This document shows, piece after piece, positions 44,592-55,567 of a DNA stretch of 64,000 bases. This DNA comes from Anthostomella pinea (Eukaryota > Ascomycota > Sordariomycetes > Xylariales > Xylariaceae), in the NCBI GenBank assembly GCA_963556695.1, contig CAUWAG010000006.1, positions 1,054,001-1,118,000 of the forward strand. Reading direction: 5' to 3'. The notes beneath the pieces were generated by a model that had not been told where the DNA came from, did no database searches, and saw only the letters and a list, made by a program, of their open reading frames with translations. The translations under genes were made by a program, and so were the position numbers. How positions within the stretch are numbered: position 1 is the first letter of the stretch; every line of letters begins with the position of its first letter.

Positions 44592-46790
44592 CAGTCGGCG
44601 CGGGAGTTTGAGCGTTTCGAGACTCTTACAGGCCATCGGCCATACGAAGAGGTGACGAGTCACCCCGACGCCGAAAAGATACAATGACAACACATCTATC
44701 GCGCCTTCAATACCGTCATACACTACGCCGAAACTTTCCACGGTACTAAGCAGGTAGCCGGTGTGGGCTTGGAGGCCGCTGGAACGGTGAAGATTACATC
44801 GGCTCTGAAAGATGCAATGGTCAACGCCTCACCTGACACCCCCATAACCGACAGCTACACGCAATTCGCCAGGTTCCTAGTCAACTACTTCAACAACCCC
44901 AGCATCGATGACGTGTTTGTCTGCATGAAGATCGAACACACCCAAATCGGTGGAGACTTTGATCCCGACGAAGGAGAATGGCTCCTGTATTCGACCATGA
45001 AGGAGGGTGGTGAGACGGACGCCACTGCTGATGCATATGTGTTCGATGATAGGACTAAGAAGATGGTCGTGGCCGCATTTGGTTTCCGTTACTCGAAGAT
45101 GGCTCTGGCACTGCTGGTCCGTGTGCTGGAAATTGCCAACAGGTGTGCAAACATCAAAGCACCAGCGAGGAACGAGAAGAAAACATCTGCTAAAGCTGGC
45201 TCTGCTGTCTATCATGTTCCCGATTCCAATCAGGGGTCTCTTATGACTCCGAAAAGGGAGAAGAAGCCGACCGCAAAGCGCCAGTAACTCCTCCGGATCT
45301 TGTCCAACCTTGCCGACATGCCACTCCGTGAGCTCAGAGACGAGTCAACTTTGAAAGATATTGGCGTGGGTTGTCTGATGGCCACCGAGGTGCTCAGCGA
45401 GATCAGTCCCGTATTGGGGATCACGATTGATCTGTCGAGTTTCTTGTTCTTTCGAAACATCCGAGCATGTTTATCCCACGTCGACGGAAGATGAGCTTGG
45501 CGGAGGAGAAGAGGAAGAGAGCGAGCCGGCCGATACATCAGAGTCCGGCACGGACTCCGGGTTTGCTGATATGGGCAAGCCACCTAACAGCAAATCCGGA
45601 ACGTCCACCCCGAACGCGGAAGCAACAAACGGGGGGTAATCGAGGAGACAGGATGTGGATGGACTTACCACCACCTCGGCATGTGGGGTTTTTGAAGAGA
45701 CGCATTTCAACTATGACAAGCTGCCCAAGAACATGCAGAAGCATACCCCGTCTCAGACATGGCTGGTCCTGGCCTATTTCGTGGATGCCTTTGCTGACCT
45801 GGGATGCGATCTGAGAGAGCTTTGAAGTGGCGACGCTGCGCTGCGGTTGGATTAAAGCTATAGACAAACACAAGCAACTCGTGAGTCAACTCTACCGCGC
45901 GCTTGAGGACGCGAGGCTCATCGTATCCAAAAGCAACCGGATAAGGCAAGTTCAGGATTTTGGAAATAGGTGCGGAAACATGAGGCACGACTCGGCACAT
46001 CGTCAACCAGCTCAGGAGCCACGGTATCGACTCCGATTACGTCTTTAAGGACCAGGGCGCCTCGCTCGTCAATGCTGCGTCCAAGAAATCCAAGGGCGCA
46101 GAGGCCGAAGAAATGATGTTCGACGTGCTGGACTGGATAAAGAGAAAGCGCCGTAACCAGAGTACAAGGGCGCGTTCCACTCCATCATGGCGACCAACTG
46201 CACCCATACGAGTATGAACGTGGACGCCTCGCTTAGACACATCCGACAGACGCTGCACGACGACGGTGCCCTGACACTGATCGAAGTGGCGAAGACATGT
46301 TCTGGCTCGATATCGTCGTCGGGCTGCTTGAGCCCGCCGGAGTCAATGCTCGTCTTTTACACCCCGACCAATTACGAGGACGAGTGGTAGCAGAACCGAT
46401 CGAGCCCGATGGCGCTCCAGACACGGGCCAGCCGTACGATGTCCTCGAAGGCATCCGGGGCGGGCCCATCACCAACTACAAAATGATGGGACGAGGCTGC
46501 GAGGACGCACGCCGAAGTCGCGGAGCCCTCCCTCGAAATTGGGGGCCTATAATGTGCCCACGTTATTCATCCACGGCACGGCCGACGACCTGATCCCGTG
46601 GCAGCAGAGCCAGGGGAAGCACATGGTCATGGTCGAGAGGGGCCTCCAGAGCGAGATGGTGCTCCGCATATCTGCGACCTGAGCAGCGATCGCGCGTCGG
46701 ACGGCTGGAAGGCAAACCCTAAGGGATTGCGCCTTCATCTATTTACATGTCAGCGTCTGCATCTGCTTGTTGGAGGGATTTTATTGTAGC
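44592..46790 (+). pseudogene. Decayed 3' part of a non-reducing polyketide synthase (PT-ACP-CMeT-esterase)
   Basis: Fragments appear in domain order. The product-template domain (about 44592-45180) has YEEVTSHPDAEKIQ, HIYRAFNTVIHYAETF, and VFVCMKIE. An acyl carrier protein (about 45300-45485) has GVGCLMATEV where active ACPs have GVDSLM, so the phosphopantetheine Ser is Cys (codon 45372-45374). A Ser/Thr linker follows. A C-methyltransferase (about 45690-46400) shows ETHFNYDKL, LVLAYFVDAFADLGCDL and ATNCTHTSMNVDASLRHIRQ. An esterase end (about 46525-46790) has VPTLFIHGTADDLIPWQQSQ and APHICDLSSD. In-frame stops stand at 44685 and 45285, and there are several frame changes. The SAT, KS and AT domains are absent. 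The order matches CMeT-containing NR-PKSs that make methylated orsellinic-type acids; the original product cannot be known. It cannot work as a synthase. Confidence 0.88.
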
Positions 46791-47446
46791 AGCGCGAGGA
46801 TGTGGCCGATGGCGACGCACCACATGAAGGATCAGAATCAGTTCAGAGGCTATCAAGTAGATGAGGAGGTAGATAGTCAGGAAAGCAGATGAGAGTCATT
46901 TGTTTACTTTATTGCAAGCACCCGTCACTTACCGAATGGCATAGTCCCGTATATATTGGCCTAGAGAAAGGACACCATGGGCCAGGTGAGCGGATCGACC
47001 ATCATCGGAAGCCTCGAAAGGGGGGACATAGCAAGGGATAGGGGTAATACCTTTAAAGAAGCCAGGTGGCGTCGGTGCTTGGATCCCCCGTCCACTAACA
47101 ACATGTGGCCTTGACCTAACTCGGTTTTCTAATTAAAATATAATTATAATAATAGGAATGCCTTTAAAGCTATGAAGGTTTTTACTGGTGGAATGCTGGG
47201 GAAGGAGGTTATGACTGCGATTCAACTTACAAGTGTCGATCTGCAACACCCATGCCCGTCCGCTCCACTTTTCGTAAAGACAGCTGGCTGCTGCTGGCTG
47301 GTCGTGCTGGTGTCGGCAGCAACAATTACCAATTGGCAATTCCCACCAGGTCCAACATTGAACATCAGTTACAAGTTACTGGCCCGACATCACTCGAACA
47401 ATAACAATGAACAAGTATCTGTGAATGCAGAGCGACTACAGACCCG
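46791..47446. other. Intergenic region with an AT-rich patch
   Basis: Between the PKS relic and SSK1. An AT-rich stretch lies at about 47129-47156, and the short motif CCTTTAAAG occurs twice (near 47050 and 47162). It probably holds the SSK1 promoter. No gene seen. Confidence 0.5.
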
Positions 47447-49898
47447 ATGGGTGATTTCAAAGCCCGCATCAAAGCCAAGTTCCTCCGCAGAAGCAGCAGC
47501 ACAGCGACGTCTCTAGCCTCCAGCAAGCACAGTCTCGGGCGAGACGGCGCATCCAGCTCGACACGCCCACTCTCGCCGTTCCTGGGCTCCGTCGCCTCCG
47601 ACGAGCACATCCACAGCGACAATGTCGCCGGCCACAATTTCAAGGGACACCGTAGCCACGACTCGGTAGCCAGCAGCAAGAGCAAGGCACGGCGAGCAGA
47701 CAAGTTTGACAGGGACAGCATCGATGGAGCCGGCGTCGGTGGGAGTGGGACACGCGACGGCCAGGCTGAATCAAGAGCTATTACTGGCCAGGGCCACGGT
47801 CAAGGTCAAGGTCTTGAAGGTCACGGTCGCGCTCATGCAGGCGAGCCCAGCCTAGTGGTGGCCCCAAGCCCAAGTGCACCAAGAGCAAGTCTCAGCCGGG
47901 CCGTGACCACTCCACTCCTGATCGCAGCCAACTCTGACGTTGGTGAATCTCCCACCACCACCACAACCCAGCCCACCACACTCCAGCTCAAGCTGGGCAA
48001 TGATCTGCAAAAGTTTGCACTCAATTCATCAACCGCGCCCGTCGTCACCACACCCGGTGGTGCTGCACTCCCGAGCATACACGAACACCCCGCAACTTCA
48101 TCGACCAGAGCCGGCCCGATCGACGACGACACTCTGTCAGTTCTGTCGCCCTACAGTCCCGACATACTCACTCCACCCGCGACGACAACGACCCCGGCCG
48201 GTCTCACGCTACTACCGCCCTCGTCGTCCTCACCCGCTCGACCGCTGGCCCCACTACGCCGACAGTCCATTCTCCCCGATCGCCAGACAACCTTGATCAA
48301 GGCACTCCTCGATCCGGATGGGAATGCGAGCGAGATAGTCCACGCCGAGCCCGACCAACTCCTCCCCATCAGTGGCACCATGGTGACAAGAAAGATATGG
48401 GTCAAGCGCCCCTTGGCCTCGGCCACGCTGGTTACCATCAATGAAGAAGACCTTGTCGACGATGTCCGCGAAATGATATTGCGAAAATACGCGAACTCCC
48501 TTGGCCGCCAATTCGATGCCCCGGACCTGACCCTCCGGATATGTAATAGGGAACAACAGAGTAGCAGGACCTTGCAGCCCGACGAACCAATGGGCAGGAC
48601 TCTCGATGCCTACTATCCTGGCGGCCAGTCTGTCGATGACGCCCTATTGATCGATATCCCATCTCGTCGTACCCCAAAAGCTTCGCCGAATCCTAGATAT
48701 ATCGGGGAAGATCGACCACACGAGTCTGGAACTGACTACTTCCCGCCATTTCCAGCCGCTCCTCATACTCACCATACAGTCTCAACTGGCACGGCCGCCC
48801 TGAACGGCTCGCATACAATTCACTTCCCACCTTCCATGGCTATACTCGGCGGAGGCCAGCTGCCTCTCCTTCCGTCTCCGGGTGGTACGAGACGGCTCGG
48901 GCAGTCGCGACCCAAGATACAAAGGCTGCACACAGCTTCACCGGCATCGACTGTCACCAATGCCCATAGCCATAGCACGCAATCTGTGCCACCGGTTCCC
49001 GGTACGCATAACTACTCCAAACCACACCCGCGTTCAAGGACTCATTCAGCTGCATCTTCAGACCAACCCAGCCACCCACCAGCGGCTCCCCCAGCACCGA
49101 CGCCCCCACCAGTCGAACGGACAGCCACCCCTCCTCCACAGCTGGCGTCGCCTCGACCTTCTGCTCGGGCGAAGAAGAATAAGAAGATCGATCATCCCTC
49201 GTTGCCGCCCGGTATGCTTGACGGGGCTGTCCCACCCATCAATGTTCTGATCGTCGAAGACAACATTATCAATCTCAAACTACTGGAGGCGTTTGTAAAG
49301 CGGCTCAAGGTCCGGTGGCAGACGGCTATGAACGGCAGGGAGGCCGTGAACAAGTGGCGTGCAGGTGGATTTCATCTGGTGCTGATGGACATTCAGCTGC
49401 CCGTCATGAACGGTCTTGACGCCACGCGGGAAATTCGTAGGATAGAAAAGGTCAACTCCATTGGCGTTTTCTCTTCGTCAGCAAGCAGTCCTCCCGAAGA
49501 AATCCAGGCGGATCCATCTGAGGAGGACAAGCTGGCCAACACGGAGATGTTCAAAAGCCCAGTCATCATTGTAGCCTTGACGGCAAGCTCGCTGCAAAGC
49601 GACAGGCAAGAGGCGTTGGCGGCCGGTTGCAATGATTTCTTGACCAAGGTAAGCATTCTATCCGCTTGTTGTCAGCTCAAGTTACTCACAATATTATCTA
49701 CAGCCCGTGAACTTCGTCTGGCTAGAACGCAAAGTGAAGGAGTGGGGCTGCATGCAAGCCTTGATTGACTTTGACGGATGGAGGAAGTGGAAGGACTTCT
49801 CGCAAAAGTCTGACGACGCTTCTAAGAAGGCCGCCGTTACGGCCAAAGCAAAACCTGCCAAAAACAAGCGATTATCGTTGACAACAGCCGCAGCTTGA
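47447..49898 (+). CDS. SSK1: Ssk1-type response regulator of the HOG stress pathway
   Basis: Exon 1 (47447-49648) and exon 2 (49704-49898), joined in phase 0 over a 55-bp GTAAGC..CAG intron, give 798 aa. Ssk1 takes phosphate from the Sln1-Ypd1 relay; when unphosphorylated it activates the Ssk2-type MAPKKK of the HOG cascade. The long N-terminus starts with MGDFKARIKAKFLRRSSS and is Ser/Pro-rich. A conserved middle block (about residues 275-410) includes TMVTRKIWVKRPLASATLV and VDDVREMILRKYANSLGR. The C-terminal receiver (about 597-760) has INVLIVEDN, the phosphoacceptor Asp at about 648 in LVLMDIQLPVMNG, ALTAS, and the conserved Lys at the exon junction (FLTK|P). An insert between the third strand and ALTAS is usual in Ssk1. 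Cytosolic. Confidence 0.95.
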
Positions 49899-52800
49899 AG
49901 GAAGGCTTCAAAGCTTGCATGCTTGCACCGGAATCTTGCAGAACACCTCACATGGCCGCCTCCGCGTAGATTTTCCCTCTGTTTACACCTTCTACGCAGG
50001 GAGGATCACGACACTCTCCTACCTAGTGATGGGAGGTGTACTCGTTCAGCGTGCGCCATAATGAATGGCGAGATGCCGACGTGCAGGGCCATCGCCTAAG
50101 GGCGTTCTCTCGTAGTCGAGACTTGTTTACTGCATGATTTTGCTGGTTGGCGTGGGTATCATATGTGGCGCATACAACAAATCATAGCGAAGGGGGTTCG
50201 GGTAGCTTCTTCAGTCAGAATGATACCATTATTTGCAAACTACCTAAGCTACTGAGGTGCACTTCCACTGTTCTCTCCGCTGCAATGTCCTGCTATGCTC
50301 TTTTGTGTCATTTCTTGACTGTGATCCCACGCTGTCTGTCTGCCCTGCTGGCTAGGTGCGGAATTGGCAGGTTGGGAAAGGCATGGATAGATAGAGGGAT
50401 AAAATTGTGTTTCACCCCAAGGCCGTTTGGCGAGTAGATCTTGCACACTGGACTCCATCCATGGTATTGTCGTTGATGCGCATCTGGGCATGAAAGGGGG
50501 TGTTGCGCAGGTGCTGATTCCCGCTGGCGTAGCCCGGGCCATGAATGATCCCGTAAGTAGTCTCCCCCCCTTTTTCTCCTCGTCGTCTTCGTCGTGGACT
50601 GCTTCTTGGGTTTTGTATGGCGTTTTGGTTCGGATGGCAGTGGTATACTGGTATGCCGGGCAGGGGGGAGGCGGAGGGGCTGTAGACGAGGCGAGCAGAG
50701 TTGATATCGGGCACTACGAGGCTAGGTAGGTAGTGAATAATGTGTGTGTTGGTATGTATGTATATCTTCGGTGCTGTCAGTGGATTTGGCTTCTTTGTTC
50801 GGGAGACTTCAATTGTGGTGTAGGAGGGGGAGGGCATGGCGGATATATCGTTTTGTTCTTTTTTTATGTAGGTAGCACATCGCACCGCACTGTGGTGTTT
50901 CAACTGTCGCTTCCCGAATGTGTTTCTGTTCCCTCGAGCCTGTCGATTATCCAGAGCTGGGCAAGAGCCGGATGTTTATCAGAAAACCTAGGATCGTGTC
51001 TGATACTAGTTGTACCCCGAGCATCGGCGCGCGGGGCGCATCAGCCTGTCGTGCGTCTATCCCGGTCTCGTCGACGGGCCGGGGTTCTACGGTTCCGAGA
51101 TGCCGCTCTGGTTCCGGGTCCCGTCATCTGGTGACTTCTGAAGCCGCTGACGAAGCTCATGATGATGGATGGAACGCCTATGTTTTCGCTCCGCGGTGGT
51201 TTGAGCAGAGACTGCCTACATGGACGCAGTCGTAGGAGGTAGGTACGTCAGGATTTGTGAGAGCAGACGGACCTGAAGTATACCCATGGTACCTTGGCAT
51301 TGGACTACTACTCGTGAAGGAGAAGCGGAACCAGCAAGAGAAAGGGGGCGACGATGAGGTGGTATCACCAGAACGGACGAGACTCGACGCGAATGGGCAT
51401 CGGGCAGACGAATTGTCGCTGTTGTCCGTAAATTATTTGCAGGTCGTGGAAATGCGGACGGAAAAGGGGTACAATTCGATCGATCGTCTCTATGATGGAC
51501 TGACTGGCTCTACCTGGCCCTGACAGTGGTCCTAGGTAAGTAGGTCGTCATCCCGTTCATATGTACGTAGATGCAGTGCAGTGAAGATGGATATATCATG
51601 CTTATGGACCCCGTAGTGCCGGGTCGGCCTGCCTGATGGCCACCACGCAGGAAAGGCGTAGCTTACAGCCTTGTTGACCACAGGCCGAGGTGTATCCAAC
51701 CCGTCCATCGCCCGCCTTGCCCCAGACCGGTTTCTGGTAGATATAAGTATTTAAATGGCATATAATCTCTTTTCTTCGTTACCACTCCGACCACCAGAAA
51801 GCGTACCGCTGAAAAGCCTGCACGTAGATGCAGAAGAAGTATGGCCCATTGCTTCATTCGCCATAAGTTGAACCTAGAAGGTATTCATTGAGACACACAG
51901 AACAACCTCGAAATGTATAATTACTTTACGTGGTCCGTTCGTGAAAGGGGGTGTACGGGTCACCTCTGCGTTTCTTCGGGTCCCGAAACAGATGGCAGCA
52001 TCAAAGACAACAACATATCCTACTTATTAAGCCTCGCTGGACGGCTATAGTTTCTTCTCGTAGATTAATTACGCATGACAACGGGCGGATATGTATGAGT
52101 GGCCACCATAAGAAAAACCGCCTTACCTACTAGGTAGCTCGTCGGGCTTTCCAACACTGATGGATGGATGGCAGCTTTTCAGACGAGCGGCTACGATCTC
52201 CAGCTCATGTCTCCTTCAGTAATCGGACGACAATCCCAGGACCTCATGAGTTGCTGCCGCTGGTACCAGGCCTACTTTAGCCCCATGGCGATACCGACTT
52301 TTGCCCCTTACATATTGAGCAGCAGTCTGATCTACGACATCACGTCAGAGGAGCGATTACCTATGGAGAACAAGATCAGATAGCAACCAGCACCCAGGCC
52401 GCAACAATATAAATCCAAACCATAATATCGTCGATCTATATTTTGACAAAAATCTAGTCTGCACAAGCGTGTCTTGCGAATCGCCAAGCACTCCAAAGTT
52501 GGTAATTATATCATGGTACATAAGTGATTTACAAGGTCACGTAATAACCAAGATATAGTACAGAGTCATCTCATACACTGATTCACTTCAGGCAATGGCC
52601 AATTCGTATACAATAACCCGTGCAGAGAGCTGCGGCATGAACGCCTTGTGATGGCGGCTGTATTAAGTATGAGCTTATTGAAAAGACGAGACTATTGCGT
52701 GGGTGCCTTTACCTGTGCAGCTTCTCGCCCATGCGACTCAAGTACCAATCTCTGTACACTGACGCGAGACCGCGGTTTGGGCAGATCGATCTCGCTGGAC

Positions 52801-52907
52801 CGGGTGGCTGGTGACAGAACGTTATATCCCAATTGGCACAACTTATAAGCCTTGTGTCGCCTATTCTCCGCGTCTGGGCCTCAAAAGACTCGTCCCCGTG
52901 TGGGATA
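49899..52907. other. 3-kb gene-free interval
   Basis: The 3' flanks of SSK1 (+) and SF3A1 (-), which converge here. Frames at 50412-50903 (-), 50918-51235 (+) and 51257-51523 (+) are the longest; none shows a known motif or clean splice partners. A small unrecognised gene near 50.9-51.5 kb cannot be excluded. Confidence 0.45.
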
Positions 52908-54587
52908 TCATTGGCCCTGCTGGCCATTGCTCGCAAACCTCTGGTGAATACGAGCGATCTGTTCATCGACATTGACGTTCTGCATGTGATTGATATGCGC
53001 CTGGCTTCTGCCCTCGAGGTTGCCATCGAAACTGTTGATCGCTGCCCGTTTCCTTCTCGCTAGTTCCTCGTCGGCGACGGGTTGCCCCGTGACTCCATCG
53101 AATAGATCCCCTCGTTGACTGGCGAAGCGCTTGAGGTTGTTGGCCATGTCAGCATGCGACAAATTTGTCGTCGCGTATCGCATGTCAGCCTTCGCCTTCT
53201 GCTCCTTCCATTGGGGATCCAACAACTCGATTCTCATGTGGGCCTCCAACTCATTCATCGGAATTTGTTCCTTGCAGTTCGGGCAGAGGGCCATCTGTGT
53301 TCCTTGCCTGTTAGCTGCTCGGGCTGCGGCACGTGGAACGTAATTCTCTTTGATTTTCATCGGGGCGACACCACCCTTTGCTTCGGCATGGGCTTGTTGC
53401 ATTCGCATCCGAGCTTCTTCTCGCTCCCGTATTCTCTGTGCTTCCTCCTCATCTTGGACACCATTTGGCCGCGGCGGCGGGGCCATTTGATAACCAGGCT
53501 GAGGCGGCGCTGGGGCCGTTTGATACGGCTGCGCAGGGTATCCAGGATTATGTGGTAGGTTGTAATTAGGCTGGGCTCCATAGCCATTGTAGGCATTGTC
53601 TTCATCTGTAGGCATGGCCTCCTCGATGCGCATGTTAGCACCGACGGAAAGATTGGCCTTCTGCTCAAGTGAGGCGTATTGCAATTCGTTGAGGGAAGTG
53701 GGTGGAGGGAGGTTGGCTTGATCATCAGCGTCGGTGAAGACGACGGTCTCGGCAACGATGAAGTCATGCCAGTCAATCTGAGCATACGTGACCCGTTCCT
53801 TTTCCTCCTCCTCCTCCTTCTTGTGTATCTCAGTCTCTTGGTACTTGAGCCATTCTGCTCGATCCTTGGCCCGTTGCAGGATGTGGAAGCGGTCGTCAAC
53901 ATTGCGCTGCAGCTCAGAAACTCTTTCTTGCTGGACTCGGCCGCCTTCCCCGTCAATGCCGCCGGCCCGTAATAACATTGAGTACTGGTCGATGAGGTGT
54001 TGAAAGAAGTTGTGCAGGCTGTGGTTGGGTCTGAGGAAGTCAAACTGGTAGTTGCCGGCCTCTCGTTGCGATAAAGCGATCATGAACTGTCGGCCATTCT
54101 TCGCGACAAACAGCGCAGTCAGTCTCACAACCTCGAGATCCTGGGCGCTGATGTTTGGCATACGCGCAGAGTACTGAAAATCCGGAGGCTTCGGGGGGCC
54201 TTTAGGCTTCTCATCGACAACGGCCGCCGCCTCTCCCGCTCGGCCGGCCGCGATGGCGGTACCGCGGCCTTCTTTGATCTCGCTCAATCTCCATAGGTAG
54301 AAAGGGTTGTAAGCGTCGGTAGTGTTCAAGAAATTGAATTTGGTGTTGTTTTTCTCCTTCTCCCGGATACGGTCTTCGAACGCGACTCCATTTCGTGCGA
54401 CGAAACCGGCGGTCTTCTCGAGGATTGCTACAGGACAAACAGATGTTAGCGGGATCCAGTCTGGAACGCGACGGGAAGGCTGGGATCGAGACTTACTTCT
54501 GAATTCCTTAGGAGGGAGGACGACGCCCTGGGGAGGTTTGATATCGTCCAAAACCGCAGCTGCATCGCCGTTAGTGGTTGCAGCCAT
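52908..54587 (-). CDS. PRP21: Splicing factor 3A subunit 1 (SF3A1/Prp21/sap114)
   Basis: Exons 54587-54497 and 54427-52908 are joined across a 69-bp GTAAGT..GCTAAC..TAG intron in phase 1, giving 536 aa. The junction restores PPKEFR-TILEKTAGFVARNG, the start of the first SURP domain (about 27-80). The second SURP (about 122-175) has VRLTALFVAKNGRQFMIAL and the FDFLRP...FFQHLIDQY end. A PRP21 domain follows, with WHDFIVAETVVF and a Lys/Glu-rich coiled coil (KKEEEEEKERV). After a Pro/Gln-rich linker comes CPNCKEQIPMNELEAHMRIE and DPQWKEQKAK. The protein is part of the U2 snRNP SF3a complex that helps position U2 at the branch point. Metazoan SF3A1 has a C-terminal ubiquitin-like domain that is absent here, as in other fungi. 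Its promoter is shared with PMT2. Confidence 0.95.
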   Translation of the reverse strand: MAATTNGDAAAVLDDIKPPQGVVLPPKEFRSKSRSQPSRRVPDWIPLTSVCPVAILEKTAGFVARNGVAFEDRIREKEKNNTKFNFLNTTDAYNPFYLWRLSEIKEGRGTAIAAGRAGEAAAVVDEKPKGPPKPPDFQYSARMPNISAQDLEVVRLTALFVAKNGRQFMIALSQREAGNYQFDFLRPNHSLHNFFQHLIDQYSMLLRAGGIDGEGGRVQQERVSELQRNVDDRFHILQRAKDRAEWLKYQETEIHKKEEEEEKERVTYAQIDWHDFIVAETVVFTDADDQANLPPPTSLNELQYASLEQKANLSVGANMRIEEAMPTDEDNAYNGYGAQPNYNLPHNPGYPAQPYQTAPAPPQPGYQMAPPPRPNGVQDEEEAQRIREREEARMRMQQAHAEAKGGVAPMKIKENYVPRAAARAANRQGTQMALCPNCKEQIPMNELEAHMRIELLDPQWKEQKAKADMRYATTNLSHADMANNLKRFASQRGDLFDGVTGQPVADEELARRKRAAINSFDGNLEGRSQAHINHMQNVNVDEQIARIHQRFASNGQQGQ

Positions 54588-55567
54588 ATCGACGGCAGTG
54601 TCAGACCCTCCTTGGTGTTGTGATGGGTATAGCAAAGGTATCGTCAAGCTTTTGCTATTGGTGTCGCAGTTGAAGCCCCAGCGAAATTATGCGGTCGACT
54701 GGAAGAAGGGATCCACCAGGCCACCTCCAGCTCGGGCAGCTGCCCCGGCCCGGCCCCGCCTTACCAAAATCCAGATCACACCCAAGGTGGAAGAATATAT
54801 TATCCGTGCGTCTTGCATTGGCGAATCAGAGATGGCAGACTCTATACCGTATCGTTTCCGCCTTTGCACTGTAAATTCAGACTCTCGACTGTAAATGCTA
54901 CAGTGCTTATAAATGGGATGAGGTACATGCACACACTGTGCAGCTCGCTGTATGTTCAAGCTCAATTGCGCCAAGCCACGCCTGAAGCCCCCCTGCGGCC
55001 CGGAGCTGGACCCCTGCGCTAATCTCGAAACGCGCGGGCTGAGGCCACTGTAGCATCAACACCGGGCGGTAAAGGTCGCGGTGGCATCGCTCATGTATCT
55101 ATCCGCAGTACAGCCTCCAAATAGGTACAATGGCGGCGGAGCTTACATTGACGATTCTGCCGCCCCTTTCGCTTGGCCACATGCATTTGCCATTCAACTC
55201 TTTTCATCCTTCAGCCCTTACTGCCCATTGCCCATTATCGCCAGGTGCTGCGACCAAAGGCGCAACACGGCACTGTTCTTGTTCTGCCCGTATTCTTCCC
55301 AGGGGTTCAATGCTGTGGTCCGCTTGTAATGCCCAATTCTACTTCGTGACTTTCGTTAACCAGCACTCCATTTCTTTTTTTCTCGCGAGACCTGGCTTGT
55401 GATACCGAAGAGACCCGTGTGGCGTAGCGTAGCGCAGAGCTCCCTTTCCCACCGGTGACAGCCTCGAGAGGCCACGAACACCTCTTGTCTCCTAAACACC
55501 AACCCGGACTCCTCGAGAACCATCCCATCCCAGCACCTGCAAGCCCAACGCAAGTGCTCGACTCAAC
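54588..55567. promoter_or_regulatory. Divergent promoter region of SF3A1 (-) and PMT2 (+)
   Basis: About 980 bp separates the two start codons. A CCTCC/CT-rich leader precedes the PMT2 ATG. Short frames on both strands have no motif. I cannot place a specific factor site. Confidence 0.55.

Noticed and set aside
54588..54647. Longer N-terminus of SF3A1
   Set aside because: The upstream part begins with TTG only; the ATG at 54587 is the first real start.
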